64,000 nt of DNA from Syngnathus acus (taxonomy: Eukaryota; Chordata; Actinopteri; Syngnathiformes; Syngnathidae), in assembly GCF_901709675.1 (NCBI RefSeq), contig NC_051102.1:9557412-9621411 (forward strand). The letters run 5' to 3'. A program made the translations under genes and the position numbers. Each line of letters opens with the position of its first letter. The first letter of the stretch is position 1. Below the pieces are notes generated by a model. That model did not search any database. It had not been told where the DNA came from and saw only the letters and a program-made list of their open reading frames with translations. Positions 50,385 to 62,172 of this stretch are shown piece by piece.

Positions 50385-51453
50385 CGGGGCTTTACGGAAC
50401 AAAACAAAATAGAGAAACGACGCAACAGCCAACACATCTCAGCAAGCCACCCGCCCTCCTTTCTCTTTTTTTTTTTTTTTTTAGAGCACCATTTTGAATT
50501 TTTGATTATTTTTGTTGTTCTTGCACAAGGGAAAAACCAATCAAATCCCAGTGAAGGGGGAGGTTTCTGCGCTGCCAGACGTTGTTTTCCCTGCGTTTCC
50601 TCCTTCACTGCAGTCCTGCTCTGACCCTGAACCCGCCTCCTTTTTCTTCCTCGCTTTGTGGAACTGAAGTGTTCATCAAGAAAAAGGGCAATGAATGCAC
50701 ACTTGATTCTGCTTTAAACAGACTAACTCATTTCATTGATGATGCTGATGACACATTATTAATGACATTAATAAAATTGGTTCCTGACAAGCTGATCTTT
50801 CAAGCAGCTGATTGTGATGCCTCGATTCTGATGGATTTAGTCCAAGTTCCTCATCCTCAATGACTGAAAAATGAACCCACTCTTTTGTTCATTCATACTG
50901 GTGCAGAGTGAAGTTCAATGTAGTTCAACCGTTAATAGAAAGCACCACCCACAAAGAAATATCACAATACTACTGTGGATTAAAGTGTAGCAAAATCTTT
51001 TGGAGTGAAAGTCTTCTAATGCTGTTAAATATGTTCCCGTATATGTTAGACAGATGGAGCGTTTGCGTGCATTCAAGTCCAGCATGTAAGCCTGCCCCTC
51101 ACCCAAGGTCAGTTCTCAGTTAAAAATGTCATGGTTCAAGTCTTTTATTAAACAAAACAAGTCACAATATCAGAACAGAGCAGTGCAACAACAGGGTGGA
51201 ACAATGGCAACATGACTGCTTACATATTTTAACAAACCGGTGCAAAAAGTGGAGCCGAGACGGCTGGCGCATCAGAAACAACGACAAATCCATGTTGGCA
51301 TTGTTTCACCACACGCAACTTCACAGATGTACAAAAGCAACATTTATTCAATGGTACAAAACCCAGGGCAAGTACAAAAAGATCAACACCATCTTGGAAA
51401 CGAAGATGTGTCCTTGTTGAGGTAACGTTAGAACAAAGAGAAGGCCCCCTTTT
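50385..51453. other. Convergent 3' UTRs of gpbp1l1 and nasp
   Basis: The plus-strand aataaa at 50770-50775 is a candidate poly(A) signal for gpbp1l1. Plus-strand tttatt at 51144-51149 reads AATAAA for nasp on the minus strand. CCDC17, between the human orthologues, is absent. No gene was recognised here. Confidence 0.55.
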
Positions 51454-54281
51454 TCACATACTGCAAGAGAAGGAAAGAAAAAGTTTATAGCCAAGCAAGC
51501 AATAAATTGCTTGGGAGTGTTGAGGCCTCACCTCGTGTCACCGTTGGCTTTTTGCACAACGAGCGTGTCCTGAGCAACATCCTGCTTGGCCTTCTTAACC
51601 ACACCCTCTTTTGAAGGACTCTCCTCTGGCTTCCTCTGAAAGACACATTTTTGTTGGAGCACAGCTTGTGGGCCTTTTTGTTGGGCCTCAACAGCGTCCC
51701 ACCTTTTTTCGGACCAAGTGGCTGATGTCAGAAACCTGAGTGTCGGGAGCGGACCCGTTGGTAGAACAGAGTTTGGTGCTTGAGGAGTAAAGTGGCGGCT
51801 GGCTATGACTGCTGGCAGCGCTCGCTGGTGAAGTGTCACCACTCTGAGCGGCGACAACTGCGGACGAAGTGGAGGCGCCGTCCTGACAAGCACATTTCAA
51901 CACGTAAGCTCGCCTGCCGTCAAATCTACTTAGTCGTGAGGGACCCACCGGCGCAGGCTCGGTGGACTCAGTGTTGCGACATTTCAGGCTATCGGTGGCG
52001 TCCTCCACCTTCTCCTGGATCTCGGGCAGCAGAGCCTTCAGTTCCTCCATCTCCTGCCTCTCCTCAGGAAGCTCCTCAGGGCCGGCAGCCTTTGCCATCA
52101 GCTCTGTCAGGTTTGCTGCCGAACAAAACCCGTCTGAACAAAAAGCAAGCAGGCACGCCTTCCTTGGTGGCGGTTTGGAAATCAAAATCTCACCCAGCCT
52201 GCTTTTGATGACAGAGATGGAACGGTTGAGGTGGTCCACGGACTCTCCGTACTGTTGGTTCAAGCTGAAGGTCAGACCCAGCTGGTAGTGCGTCTCGGCG
52301 ACCAGTCGGCTGTCGGCGTCCAAGTGTTTCCGCTGAAGTGAAAGACACTCCCGGAGGTCTTCCAAGGCTTGGACGTAGTTCCCTGCAGGGGGGGGTGGGG
52401 TAAGCGAGCGTTCAGTTCTCAGGAAGCTAAGCGGCCAGAGCCGAGCGTTCGGTCCAGCCTTGGGCTTCTTGAACCTACCAGACTCAGCAGAAACTTCACT
52501 CAGTCTTAAATGGGCCTGAGCTGCCATAAGCTGGTCGTCCTTGGACTCTTTTCTATGTTCAGGACAAAAAAAAGTCAGGTTAGTGCATGCAATGTTATTT
52601 TAAGTTCAACATTTTAGCAAATTTTCCCAAGGCTAAATGATAAGTCCCAAAGTCTTCTAGCCCTGTTCTACACTGACCTCTTATAGATGACCTTGGCTAA
52701 TTCCAGCATCTCCCAGGCCAGCTGAAGGTTTCCCACCTCCTCTTCTTCCTCCTCTGATTCATCGCCCTCCTGCCAAACAATCACATTCAACCTTGCACGC
52801 ATGCTCATCTCAAAAGTTTTTTTTCTTCTTACCTTTTCTCCAGAGTTGCTGTCTTCGCCTTGTTCCTCCTCAGCTTCATCTGAAAACAAAAAGAATTGTC
52901 ATATTTCAGGATACAGAATTGCAAGTGGTCCAGGAGGTAGACTCACCTTCAGAGTCTTCTTCTTCTTCTTCCATCTTCTCAGCCACGTCTTCGACTTTCT
53001 CGTCAGCCATTTTGTCCGTTTCACCATTCTCCATTTTGTCAGACGCTTCGACCTTCTCGTCAGCCATTTCGTTCGCGTCACCATTTTCCATTTTGTTAGA
53101 CGCTTCAACCTTCTCGTCAGCTATTTTGTCTACTGTCTTTTCTAACTTCTCATCACTCAGGTCTTCCTTCTTGACTGCTTTTCCCCCTTCCATTTTATCT
53201 GATAGAGGTTCCTCGGCTACACTGTCCTCTGTTTTTTCCTCAACCTTCTTGTCGGCCGCAGTTTCCTCCTCCTTTGCATTGTCGGATTTCTCCGCCATGG
53301 CGTCGTAAACTTGAACCCTCAACTCATCTCTGGTCTTTTCTGTTATGAAAAGAAGACAGAAATGTTGAAGAATCATGTTAGTATTCATCTAAAATACAGC
53401 GGAACTTACTGGTGAATTTCATTTGACCCCCAAAAAATTATTTGATGCATGATTCACTCACCATCAACTTTTTCTGTGCCCTCCACATTGGAATCTTGAG
53501 GATTCTCATCTTCGTCGTCCTCCGGGACTCCTTCCAAAGCGTTACCGAGTACAGAGTTCTCCATTCTGCATCAGAACACTCAACATTCATCTTGTTTGAT
53601 AATTCAATTGAAGGAAGAAAAAATAAAGTAAATCCTAAAAGTAGAGTTCATACCGTGCCAAATCCAACAAGGCTCTACCGCACCAAAAGAATGCTTCTGC
53701 ACACTCATCTGCGGTGTCTCCATATGCTTTGGCTCTGAAAACAAAACATGATCAATGCACATTTGCACTTGCCTTCATTTGGGTCACGAACTGGAGCCTA
53801 TTTGGACTGGACCGGTTGCTGTTTAGGCTCCTGCTAACCTACCGTGCATCTTTTTGCAAAAGTGGGACTAAGCTAGAGTTGCACACAAAGAGGTGCTAAC
53901 CATGTTTACCAAAGTGAAACCTTTATTTATCATTCAATCTTTTTGTTGCATCCCTTTTTTTTTTTTTTTTAGTTCAGCTTCGAAAACCATATTTGAACGG
54001 ACATGAACTAAGTCATTTGTTGAGGAAGTTTATTTTATTTTTTAAGTTTATTTTTATTTGAAGTGGTTAGCAACCTTTTTGAGTAGCGCAAGTACACACT
54101 ACTTTTTCTGTTGGTGGCACATTTCACTTTCAAAGTCACTAATTGAGAACGTTTGCAAATAACGCTTGTACTCAGCTCACAGTATTCCGCAGGCCTCCTG
54201 GAGAGTGCTCACCGCCTCCACCGCTTTGCCCATAACCAACTGCTTCTTCCCCGCTCCGATTAGTTTGTAGGCCTCTTCCAT
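51454..54281 (-). CDS. nasp: NASP histone H1/H3-H4 chaperone
   Basis: Twelve coding exons on the minus strand: 54281-54181, 53734-53654, 53565-53462, 53339-52947, 52879-52833, 52769-52678, 52552-52479, 52382-52194, 52115-51949, 51882-51703, 51635-51532, 51460-51454, encoding 512 aa. This is the SHNi-TPR architecture: TPR1 (YKLIGAGKKQLVMGKAVEAV), TPR2 interrupted by a long acidic insert (most of exons 3-6), then GNLQLAWEMLELAKVIYKR, AAQAHLRLSEVS and AETHYQLGLTF. The C-terminus has VSDISHLVRKK and the basic KKAKQD nuclear signal. NASP holds soluble H3-H4 and supplies nucleosome assembly during DNA replication. The acidic exon 4 contains a threefold 19-residue repeat. The last coding exon is only 7 nt (final residues Ser-Met). 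The 5' UTR is spliced (donor after caagatcag at about 54356). Confidence 0.96.
52960..53130 (-). repeat. Coding tandem repeat (57-bp period) in nasp exon 4
   Basis: Copies of cgtcagc on the plus strand occur at 53001, 53058 and 53115. In the protein this gives three 19-residue units of the form MADEKVEASDKMENGETDK, with drift in the outer copies. The repeat stays in frame. Confidence 0.9.
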
Positions 54282-54440
54282 GTTCCCTGGAAAGTACGGA
54301 CCAAAAAATAATATTTTTTTTAACGGCGAACGCTATCGAGAGCTGCGGAACAAACCTGATCTTGCGAAGGTACACGCGTTGAAAGGAGACTTAAGATGCT
54401 CGCAAGCGTGACGTCGTGCAGCTTGTCCGTTCGGTCAGAC

Positions 54441-54450
54441 TTCGCGCCAA
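54441..54450 (-). promoter_or_regulatory. E2F site upstream of nasp
   Basis: ttcgcgccaa (minus strand TTGGCGCGAA) is an excellent E2F consensus, 160 bp upstream of the nasp ATG and near the probable transcription start. NASP is expressed with S phase, so E2F control is plausible. Confidence 0.6.
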
Positions 54451-54529
54451 TTATTCCTTTAGGACCACTTCCGGATTCGATTTCTTAAAGGCACAGGTCC
54501 CTTTTATGACTTGAATGAATTATGAATTA

Positions 54530-54537
54530 TGACGTCA
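54530..54537. promoter_or_regulatory. CRE/ATF palindrome upstream of nasp
   Basis: A perfect tgacgtca lies about 250 bp upstream of the nasp start. Whether it acts on nasp is not shown. Confidence 0.4.
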
Positions 54538-54649
54538 TGACAACATCACTGCTAAATCGTCAGGGCCAGTGAGGTCTTCTCTGCTGGCCTAGTATCAGAA
54601 TCACTATAGAATATTGACAGCCGTGAAATGGATATCTTAATTCATTCCT

Positions 54650-54955
54650 CACAGGTGTCAAACTCAAGGCCCCGGGGCCACCACGTCATTTTATGTGGCC
54701 CGCGAAGACAAATTGTGCATCAAATTCGTGTCATTACTAGAATTGCAAATTGTCTTCACTTTTAATATGATCTTTCTTTTTAAATATTTGACCAGTTTTT
54801 ACTCGTCTGATTTGAAAACAAGTTATTTGTCGGTTTGTTTTGTAGCTTTTACTGTATATACTAATATGAGGTGCTCATACATTTATTTGGGTTGACAGTC
54901 ATAATGGCCCTCCGAAAGAAGCTATGACTACAAAAAAATGAGTTTGACACCCCTG
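54650..54955. mobile_element. hAT-like MITE remnant
   Basis: The left end reads (ca)caggtgtcaaactca and the right end tgagtttgacacccctg. These match the CAGGGGTGTCAAACTCA terminus of fish hAT MITEs. Internal agg-ccccggggccacc and tatgtggcccgcg also fit. About 306 bp. I cannot find a matching 8-bp target duplication, so the ends may have decayed. Confidence 0.7.
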
Positions 54956-56600
54956 GTCTATTGCAATACCCACAGAAATAAAAAATAAATGCTAGGGTTC
55001 TCCTTATTTTAAACTTTATGTAAGGTGCATGTAACCGTGCATGTGTGTAAGCATGCATGAGTGCTTGTGTCACATCCTGCTGTGGTAGAAAGCATGTTTA
55101 TAACCCTCCCGCCGCTTCCATGCCTCGTTATACATGTCTGGACCCGGCATCCCATCGGTGTCACGCTGAGACAAACCTATTCAATTCCTCCTGCAACCTC
55201 CCTCAGTTGTCTCACACCAAACATTGCCCATATAGACAACGGTGGTGGTAGGGTTAAGGATGGCTCTGGATGTTCTGGACACACATACAAAGATCTTAAT
55301 GTGTTTTTCTAGGGCATCAGGACCAAAATGAAGGACGTGAATGCCCTTCAAACATCCGGGTGCAGCAATTTACACGCCTGTTGTGAAATCGCAGATGACA
55401 ACACCATTTGATCAATGCGACGCCTCTCATAAGAGATTATTGTGTGTGTGTGTGTGTGTGTGTACCCTCTTATCTGCCCCTTGATGCGGTGCCCATGGCA
55501 ACAGCATGCAAGGACACCGCTCAGTGACAACAGAAAGATGGGATGTGGTGGAGGGCCACAGTTATTTGGTTAAACATCATCATTTGAGTTTGAGACTTGG
55601 CATACGTTCAGTTTTACAGCCAAATCATATTTTTGCAGAAATTTTAATATTTTCGTCCGGGATTTGGAGGCTGTGCTGTGGAGTACTCTCTCTCGCCAGT
55701 TGCTCTTGGCAAAAATCACATAATAAATTCTGCAAAATTACTGGAATGTCATGTATAGAAAATATATGGCTAGCTAGAGGGACTTTTTTTTTTTTAAATG
55801 ATTCACAAAGTTAATAGTTTATTCAATTAGATAATGTGCATTGTGCAAAACCTGTTTCCTTAGTTTATACAAGTCACAGTCAGTGGAAAGCATTCCTGTC
55901 GTACAAAAGAAATGCCACAAGCAGGAACTGAGGAAATGCTGGACAGCTTTAAGTACAGAGTGATGCAAGAAAGCACTAACGTGACAAATGTAATTGGCTG
56001 TGCTGGCAAACCGGCAGCTAATTCATTGTATATATATATTTTTTTAAATATCTACATTCTTTACACTGTTATGTAGACATGGTTTACTGATGTACAGTAT
56101 TAATCCTAACAATGTCATGCACATTTTTCTAGTGGCTCATGTGGAATACATGGGAGAAATGTTTGCTTGGCAAGTTCACTTCAAGACCTTTTTAAATGGT
56201 CTATTTCCTTGAAGGGTTCTTCAATCAAAATCATTGTACTTGACTTTAATCAGCTGATTTTTTTTATTATCTTGGGGAGGGGCCGAGCATGGTGGGGTCA
56301 CAAGGTTTAATACTGTTTGAGGCAGGATTAGTCTTTTTTTCACCTAATAGTTTCTTTCTCAAAGCCGGAAAAAAAGTTGAAATCATTTTACAAAGGAGTT
56401 CACCTTACATTTTGATCGTTTTGATTCATACTTGTGTCAATGACGGTAGAAAAAAAATGAATGATGACTTTATTTTGGAAGGCGCGTGTTTGTTTGCATT
56501 GTGCTATTTTTCCAACTATCTAATATTTGTAGAAATAGCAGGAAGAGCATTAATAAATGCTTGGAAATGTGCAAAGTCATGCTGCGTGTGCCCGCTAGAG
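54956..56600. other. Intergenic DNA between nasp and prdx1
   Basis: No coding exon was recognised. AKR1A1, which lies here in human, is not visible. It includes a (GT)n microsatellite at 55440-55463 and otherwise AT-rich sequence. Confidence 0.5.
55440..55463. repeat. (TG)n microsatellite
   Basis: About eleven to twelve perfect TG units in intergenic DNA. Confidence 0.85.
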
Positions 56601-57650
56601 TAGGAAGTGCAGAAAGTGAGATCCCGTTTGTGAGCCGGATTCACGCGAGAAGTCGTTTGCTATATACAGCGCTCCATCTCACTCATTTCCAGCAGTTCTT
56701 CTTTGAAAACGTAAAGCGAGTCACGCTTATTCGGCTGCAACAAGGTATGTACTGCAAAATAAGATGAACAAACTTTGCGTTTTATTGTTCGAATTGATTC
56801 GAACAGTACGTTGAACTGTGTTAGTACTTTATTACCACAGTAGTTCGGATTCGAAGATAACCATTGACTTCAGTCTCGACACAGTAATGTTTTGTGTGAA
56901 GTATAAAGTTCAACAAGCGAGTTTCAGGAAGAGCGTGTTTAACTTGAGGAACACGTTATTTTCATTTATATAGTTGTGTACCTCTTATTTTAAACAAAGT
57001 AATGCGAAGGCTCCGACGTCAGTGTAAGTTTCATTGATATCATTCGTGCTTGATATACCCAATGAAAGTAGTCAGGATGAGGGGAAATAAATGTATCGAT
57101 GTTGTAAAGTCCGTCCAGTTAAAGAACACTTTTTTTAAATACAAAATTAATCAAGCACAAGACAAAAACATTCATGTCATCCTAGTTATCTGTTATGTTC
57201 AATTATTTAGATTTGAAGCAGAAAAAAAAGTTCATTAACGGAACACGGAGAAGGCGTGGTACTGTTTCATTTTCTATTGTTGAGTTCTTTGTTTTGCTTT
57301 CACCTTCACAATGACTGTTCACAAGAAACATTCAAATAAAAAATTTACTGCAAGGCTTTTTCCTGGCCATATAAATATTTAGAGTATCAAGTGCGCATGT
57401 TATTTTTCAATGTTGAAAGTATCACAAACTATTTGCCATATTTCAGGTAATGTCAATAAAATAAAAATGGGCAATAATGTAATGATGGATTTTTATTTGT
57501 ATAAAATCCTCTCCAAATCTGACAGGTACAAATATGTCCATACGCAATCTCTATGTGTCTCTAAATGTGCATACTCCGGCACCATCCCCTTTGCCCAAGA
57601 TGAAGTGTGCTATTGATGATTGATTTGTTCTGTTGTTCAGGTAGCAAAAG

Positions 57651-59222
57651 ATGGCTGCTGGCAAAGCTCAAATTGGAAAGATGGCTCCCGATTTCACAGC
57701 CAAAGCGGTGATGCCAGATGGTCAGTTCAAGGACCTCAAACTGTCCGACTACAAAGGTAATCCTTCATTCAACGTTCGCTCACGGGCTGCGTCGCTTTGA
57801 AGCCGCTTTGCTCTGCTCTTTGCTCTGCAAAATACTTGATGAATATTAATGCGGTTATTGTTTCTGCATGCCGCCTGAATCGCTTGTCGTCATGTTGCTG
57901 CAGGGAAGTATGTCGTCTTCTTCTTTTATCCGCTGGATTTCACCTTTGTGTGCCCGACGGAGATCATCGCATTCAGCGACGCGGCCGACGAATTCAGGAA
58001 GATTGGCTGCGAGGTCATCGCTGCCTCTGTTGACTCTCACTTCTCCCACTTTGCATGGTATTTTAGCACCCGCAGGCTTTGTGTGTGTGTTTGTCACATT
58101 TACATTTTCTGCTTGCGCTTTCGTAAGGACCAACACTCCTCGTAAGGAGGGCGGTTTGGGCACCATGAAGATCCCAATGGTGTCCGACACACGTCACACC
58201 ATTTCCACTGATTATGGTGTTCTAAAGGAGGATGAAGGCATCGCTTACAGGTAATGCATGTGGAGCATTGTAAGAAGCAAGTGTACATCAATAAATAAAT
58301 ACTATACATATATGACTGAAACTAACACCATCAATTGTAACTATAAGAGTAATAAGACATATACATTGATGACTCCTAAAAGTTTGTAGGCAAACAAGAC
58401 CATGAAAACGGGTTTTACAACACCATTTGAGCGATTCACATACTGTTGCCCACTCTGCGATTCATTGCAAATCTGAATTAACATTTACCTGAGCGGCAGA
58501 CACAACAGATACATTGGAGACTAAGGAAATTATAATTAAAGGCAATAGCACCATCTGCTGGACTTAATGGGGATCTTCCCAAAAATAAAATATAACCAAT
58601 AGCACCACCTGCTGGACATAGTGGGGATCTTCCCCACAATAAAACGGTCCCCTTTTCGGGTCAGACCACTTTGGCTCAATTGCCTCTACAACCTGTCTTA
58701 TTATTATTAATATAAATATTTACATTGAATTTATAGGAAAATAATGAAAGGTAATGTCGTACCTCAGGGGTCTGTTCATCATCGATGACAAGGGGCTCTT
58801 GAGACAGATCACCATCAACGACCTTCCCGTCGGACGTTCTGTTGACGAGACTTTGCGTCTGGTCCAGGCTTTTCAGTTCACCGACAAATACGGAGAAGGT
58901 ACGTCAATATTTACGGCAGCTGCACCTTTGATCGATCACCCAAATATTTGACTTATTTTTCTAAATCAGAGTAAACTTTTCTCTATTTTACTTATTTTTT
59001 GCACATCAGAATATATGTTCCCCATAATACCAAATTACTTTGGCTCCCACAGATATCTCGTAAAATATTTTTAGAGTTTGAACCGTATCTGAAGGCACCA
59101 TTGTATCCGTATATGTACTGTATGGGTCTTTCTTTTCAGTGTGCCCAGCCGGCTGGAAACCGGGAAGTGATACCATCAAACCTGACGTCCAGAAGAGCAA
59201 AGACTTCTTCTCCAAGCAGTAA
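57651..59222 (+). CDS. prdx1: Peroxiredoxin-1 (typical 2-Cys)
   Basis: Five coding exons: 57651-57756, 57904-58057, 58128-58250, 58768-58898, 59140-59222, encoding 198 aa (human 199). A non-coding first exon probably ends at 56744 (caag then gtatgt), with the acceptor at 57640. The peroxidatic Cys is C52 in FTFVCPTE and the resolving Cys is C173 in [10 protein letters not shown]. The GGLG motif is present (KEGGLGTM). It reduces H2O2 and alkyl peroxides in the cytosol using thioredoxin and acts as a chaperone when over-oxidised. Two differences from human PRDX1: residue 83 is Ser rather than Cys, and the C-terminal YF motif reads FF (KDFFSKQ). PRDX2 is excluded by VMPDGQF and the chromosomal neighbourhood. 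Confidence 0.96.
58544..58645. repeat. Two-copy tandem duplication (54-bp period) in prdx1 intron
   Basis: aatagcaccatctgctgga at 58544 recurs as aatagcaccacctgctgga at 58598. Both are followed by a similar tggggatcttccc and ataaaa block. It lies in the intron between coding exons 3 and 4. Confidence 0.85.
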
Positions 59223-59453
59223 TAAGACCAAGGCCAGAATCCGCTGCGTGCTCCAATAGATTTCATTTAGATAATATTTTCAGAAAATAGATTTTTATGT
59301 TTTGTTTATGGAAGTGTTGCTCAGTGACAGTTTTATTCAGCATTTGTCTTGTATGTACCGAAGACCAAAGTGTATTGTTGTGAGGGTTTCAAACGTCTTT
59401 GTATGTTATTCCTAATCGTGAAACCAATTTACTGTGCCTTTACATTATGTGGA

Positions 59454-59459
59454 AATAAA
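59454..59459 (+). terminator. Poly(A) signal of prdx1
   Basis: aataaa, 232 nt after the prdx1 stop codon. It is the only good candidate before hormad1. Confidence 0.75.
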
Positions 59460-59536
59460 ATAATCCAGTGGACGCTTCACGTAACTGGTTGTATTCAATG
59501 AGCTCATTGACGGACGGCCAAGGCAGGTAGGTGAAC

Positions 59537-59558
59537 GCAGCAGCAGCAGCAGCAGCAG
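59537..59558. repeat. (CAG)7 repeat upstream of hormad1
   Basis: Seven CAG/GCA units about 200 bp before the hormad1 ATG, possibly in its promoter or 5' UTR. Confidence 0.85.
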
Positions 59559-59758
59559 TCAAAGTTACGTTAAACGTGGCTCACATTGACCACTGACGGT
59601 ATTTTTTTTTTAGCAAAAGCTGATAGTATATCGTGAATTTGTAATATATACAGTTCCAAATATTGGTCTCGTTTAACAACGACAAGAAAAACAACAACCT
59701 TAACCTACGGTTAATTAGCATTAGCAACACTCGGCCGAAATTATACAGAAGAACGAAG

Positions 59759-62021
59759 ATGACGGCAGCTACAATGGCAATCGAGAAGGAAAAGGATCTT
59801 ATTGAGGTTAGTAAAAATGAGTCAATGTTTGGTTTTATTCACATTTTAATAGCCATACCATGTAAGGAGTAGAAGCTAACTACATCATTAAATACGGAGA
59901 ATTTGGGCTAACTCCGCCATCTTGTGGCTTGTACTCCGCCATCTTGTATTATATGACTCGTTCCTTCCTCGTAATTAAACGTCTTCTGTAAACTTTTAAG
60001 TGGACTGGATTATTTCCGAACGACGTCAATAGCAAAGAGGGGTCCCTTGTCTACCTTAAGAGGATGCTGGCTGTGGCCGTGTCAACCATCACCTACCTCA
60101 GAGGCATTTTACCTGAAAATGCCTACTGTACCAGATACTTGGAAGGTGACCACCAACTTTGGGCATATCAGTGAATTCTCAGATGAAATAGAAATGTGAT
60201 GGATGATGAACTGTACATTCTAACAACTTGTTTCTGTGTTCAACAGATGTGTGCTTCAAGATTTTGCGAAAGGACAGCAGCATTCCTAGAGCCAGAAATG
60301 TTGTCAAATGGTACTCACAATATTTCCACCTTTTTGATGCAGAACACCCCACAGATTTAATGATTTCTTTCCCTTTTTATGACAATGCATCTCGTGAACC
60401 GACACAGCAAATTGTTTTTAGATTATTTCGTGGTAATGTGCTTCCCAGTCTTTATTGAGCACATGTTTTATAGAAAAAATAATGGCAGAGAATCAAGCAA
60501 AAACACGGAATTCATGAAGACTCAGTCAATTTGCAAACAAATAGTGAAATATTGGTCCTCTCAATAATGATTGTTTTTTTTTAGCCGTGTTTTCACAGCT
60601 TCAGTGATACTCTAATATTTTTGTCCAGGTTGTTTGGCTGTTTTGATGCACTGGAGAAACAATATGTAAGTATATGAAATATTTCACTTTTTAAATAAAA
60701 TTTATCTTGCTTGATTTTTGTTTTCTGTTGTCCTCTCAACAGCTTGAGGTTGTGTTCATTGGGGTAAGTAAGTAATTCAGTTAAGTGACAGTGGAAAGTA
60801 CAGCTTAAGAACAAACAGCTGCCGCTGACCTGAGCTTTATTGTGCCGTCTAGGTATACACCGAACCCGACGAACCAAATGTAAGTTCTCTCAGTACTGAA
60901 ATATTTATTTCAAGCTTGTCAAGGATAGCCTGGAATTGGGAAAAAATAAAATCTGTTTTTCAGTGCATCATTGAGTCTTACAGTTTCAAGTTCAAGTACA
61001 GAGAGACAGGTCCGGAAATGGATATACTGAGGTGTGGAAGGACATTTTGTTGTTTTTGCCAGCATTGTTGAAATTTGAGCGAGTTGGTTGTGACATAAGC
61101 ATTGTGGAATCACAGGACCAATGGTGTCAAATTGAAGGTGACATTGGAAGACACCAAGAGAGCCACCGTGGTACTTATCAGGCAGCTCTCCCTGCTCATG
61201 CAGAACCTCAATGTCCTTCCTGACCACATCCACATGAGCATGAAGCTCTACTACTACGACAACGGTGAGCTGTCGCAAACGGCCGAACCAAACGCGTATC
61301 ACGTGTTTCTGCCGCAAACGTCCTGTACTCTTGTTCTCCCCAAGTCACACCGGCACTCTACGAGCCGCCCGGCTTCAAGGAGGGTAGGTGCGACAGCCTG
61401 TGGTTCGAAGGCACGGCCGTGCACTTCGAAGTGGGCGACGTCCAGACGGCCTTGCACGCCTTTCACGTGCGAGTTTCCGCTGACACAAGTCGGCTAGGGA
61501 ATCTTGGAGACAGAAAGAAGCCGATCGATACCAAGCCGACCGACGCCTCCGGGAAAGAAAACATCGAGGTAGCACGTCATTGGTATGCCTCAGAGAAAAA
61601 TATGCAACGTGTAATGCATTAATACTGCGCTTTAAAACATATTTATAAACTGAGATCCATCTTTGATCGCAGGGCCCCGGCGAGATCGTGTGCGTCGACG
61701 ATGAGAAGCCCTTCGGAGATGGTAAGTTGATCTGCTGCCGTCATTCGACAAGTGACATCTATAAAAAGCCGCTCACTCCAAACTCATACAGAGTCGGCGC
61801 CGTTCAAAGATCCCGAAATCAAGGTATGCCACATTCCAAGCACGCTGGCACAAAGCGCTGGCAGGATGCCTTCTTTGACTCTATGTCCATTTTAGAGAAA
61901 GGCAACAGCCAAACAGGAGACAAGAATGAGAAGAAAACTTCAAGTGTTACCTTTAGCAGAAGGTCCATCAGCACAGTTGTTACGAATGTCCGATTCCTCG
62001 TTTGTCTTCTTACAAGACTGA
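59759..62021 (+). CDS. hormad1: HORMA-domain meiotic protein, HORMAD1-like
   Basis: Twelve coding exons: 59759-59806, 60001-60145, 60247-60310, 60629-60665, 60743-60763, 60853-60879, 60964-61031, 61116-61264, 61345-61568, 61673-61721, 61792-61823, 61896-62021, encoding 329 aa. The HORMA fold covers about residues 20-240: VYLKRMLAVAVSTITYLRG, WLFGCFDALEKQYLE, YSFKFKYRETGPEMD, VLIRQLSLLMQNLNVLP, MKLYYYDNVTPALYEPPGFK. GFKEGRCDSLWFEG favours HORMAD1 over HORMAD2. HORMADs load on unsynapsed meiotic chromosome axes, promote double-strand breaks and signal synapsis. Human HORMAD1 is 394 aa; the C-terminal disordered tail is shorter here and the last exon's identity is less certain. Exons of 21 and 27 nt are unusually small. 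An in-frame ATG upstream (59663) exists, but 59759 fits the family better. It converges with aldh9a1. Confidence 0.88.
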
Positions 62022-62166
62022 ATTGCAAGCGAACACGCGAGTATTTCATTTCAAGCCGTTTTCCTCGTTCTTTTTACTCGCTTGTCACCAGGCGGCCCAT
62101 GTGTACTTGAAGCGGTGCACATTTGGTGTAATGCAAATTGTTGTGGGACCTTTTCAGTTAGTGTTC

Positions 62167-62172
62167 AATAAA
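62167..62172 (+). terminator. Poly(A) signal of hormad1
   Basis: aataaa, 146 nt after the hormad1 stop and before the convergent aldh9a1 stop at 62501. Confidence 0.7.

Noticed and set aside
61688-62110. A 140-codon frame continuing through the end of hormad1.
   Set aside because: It reads through introns 10 and 11; the splice-consistent frame stops at 62021, though confidence in that last exon is moderate.
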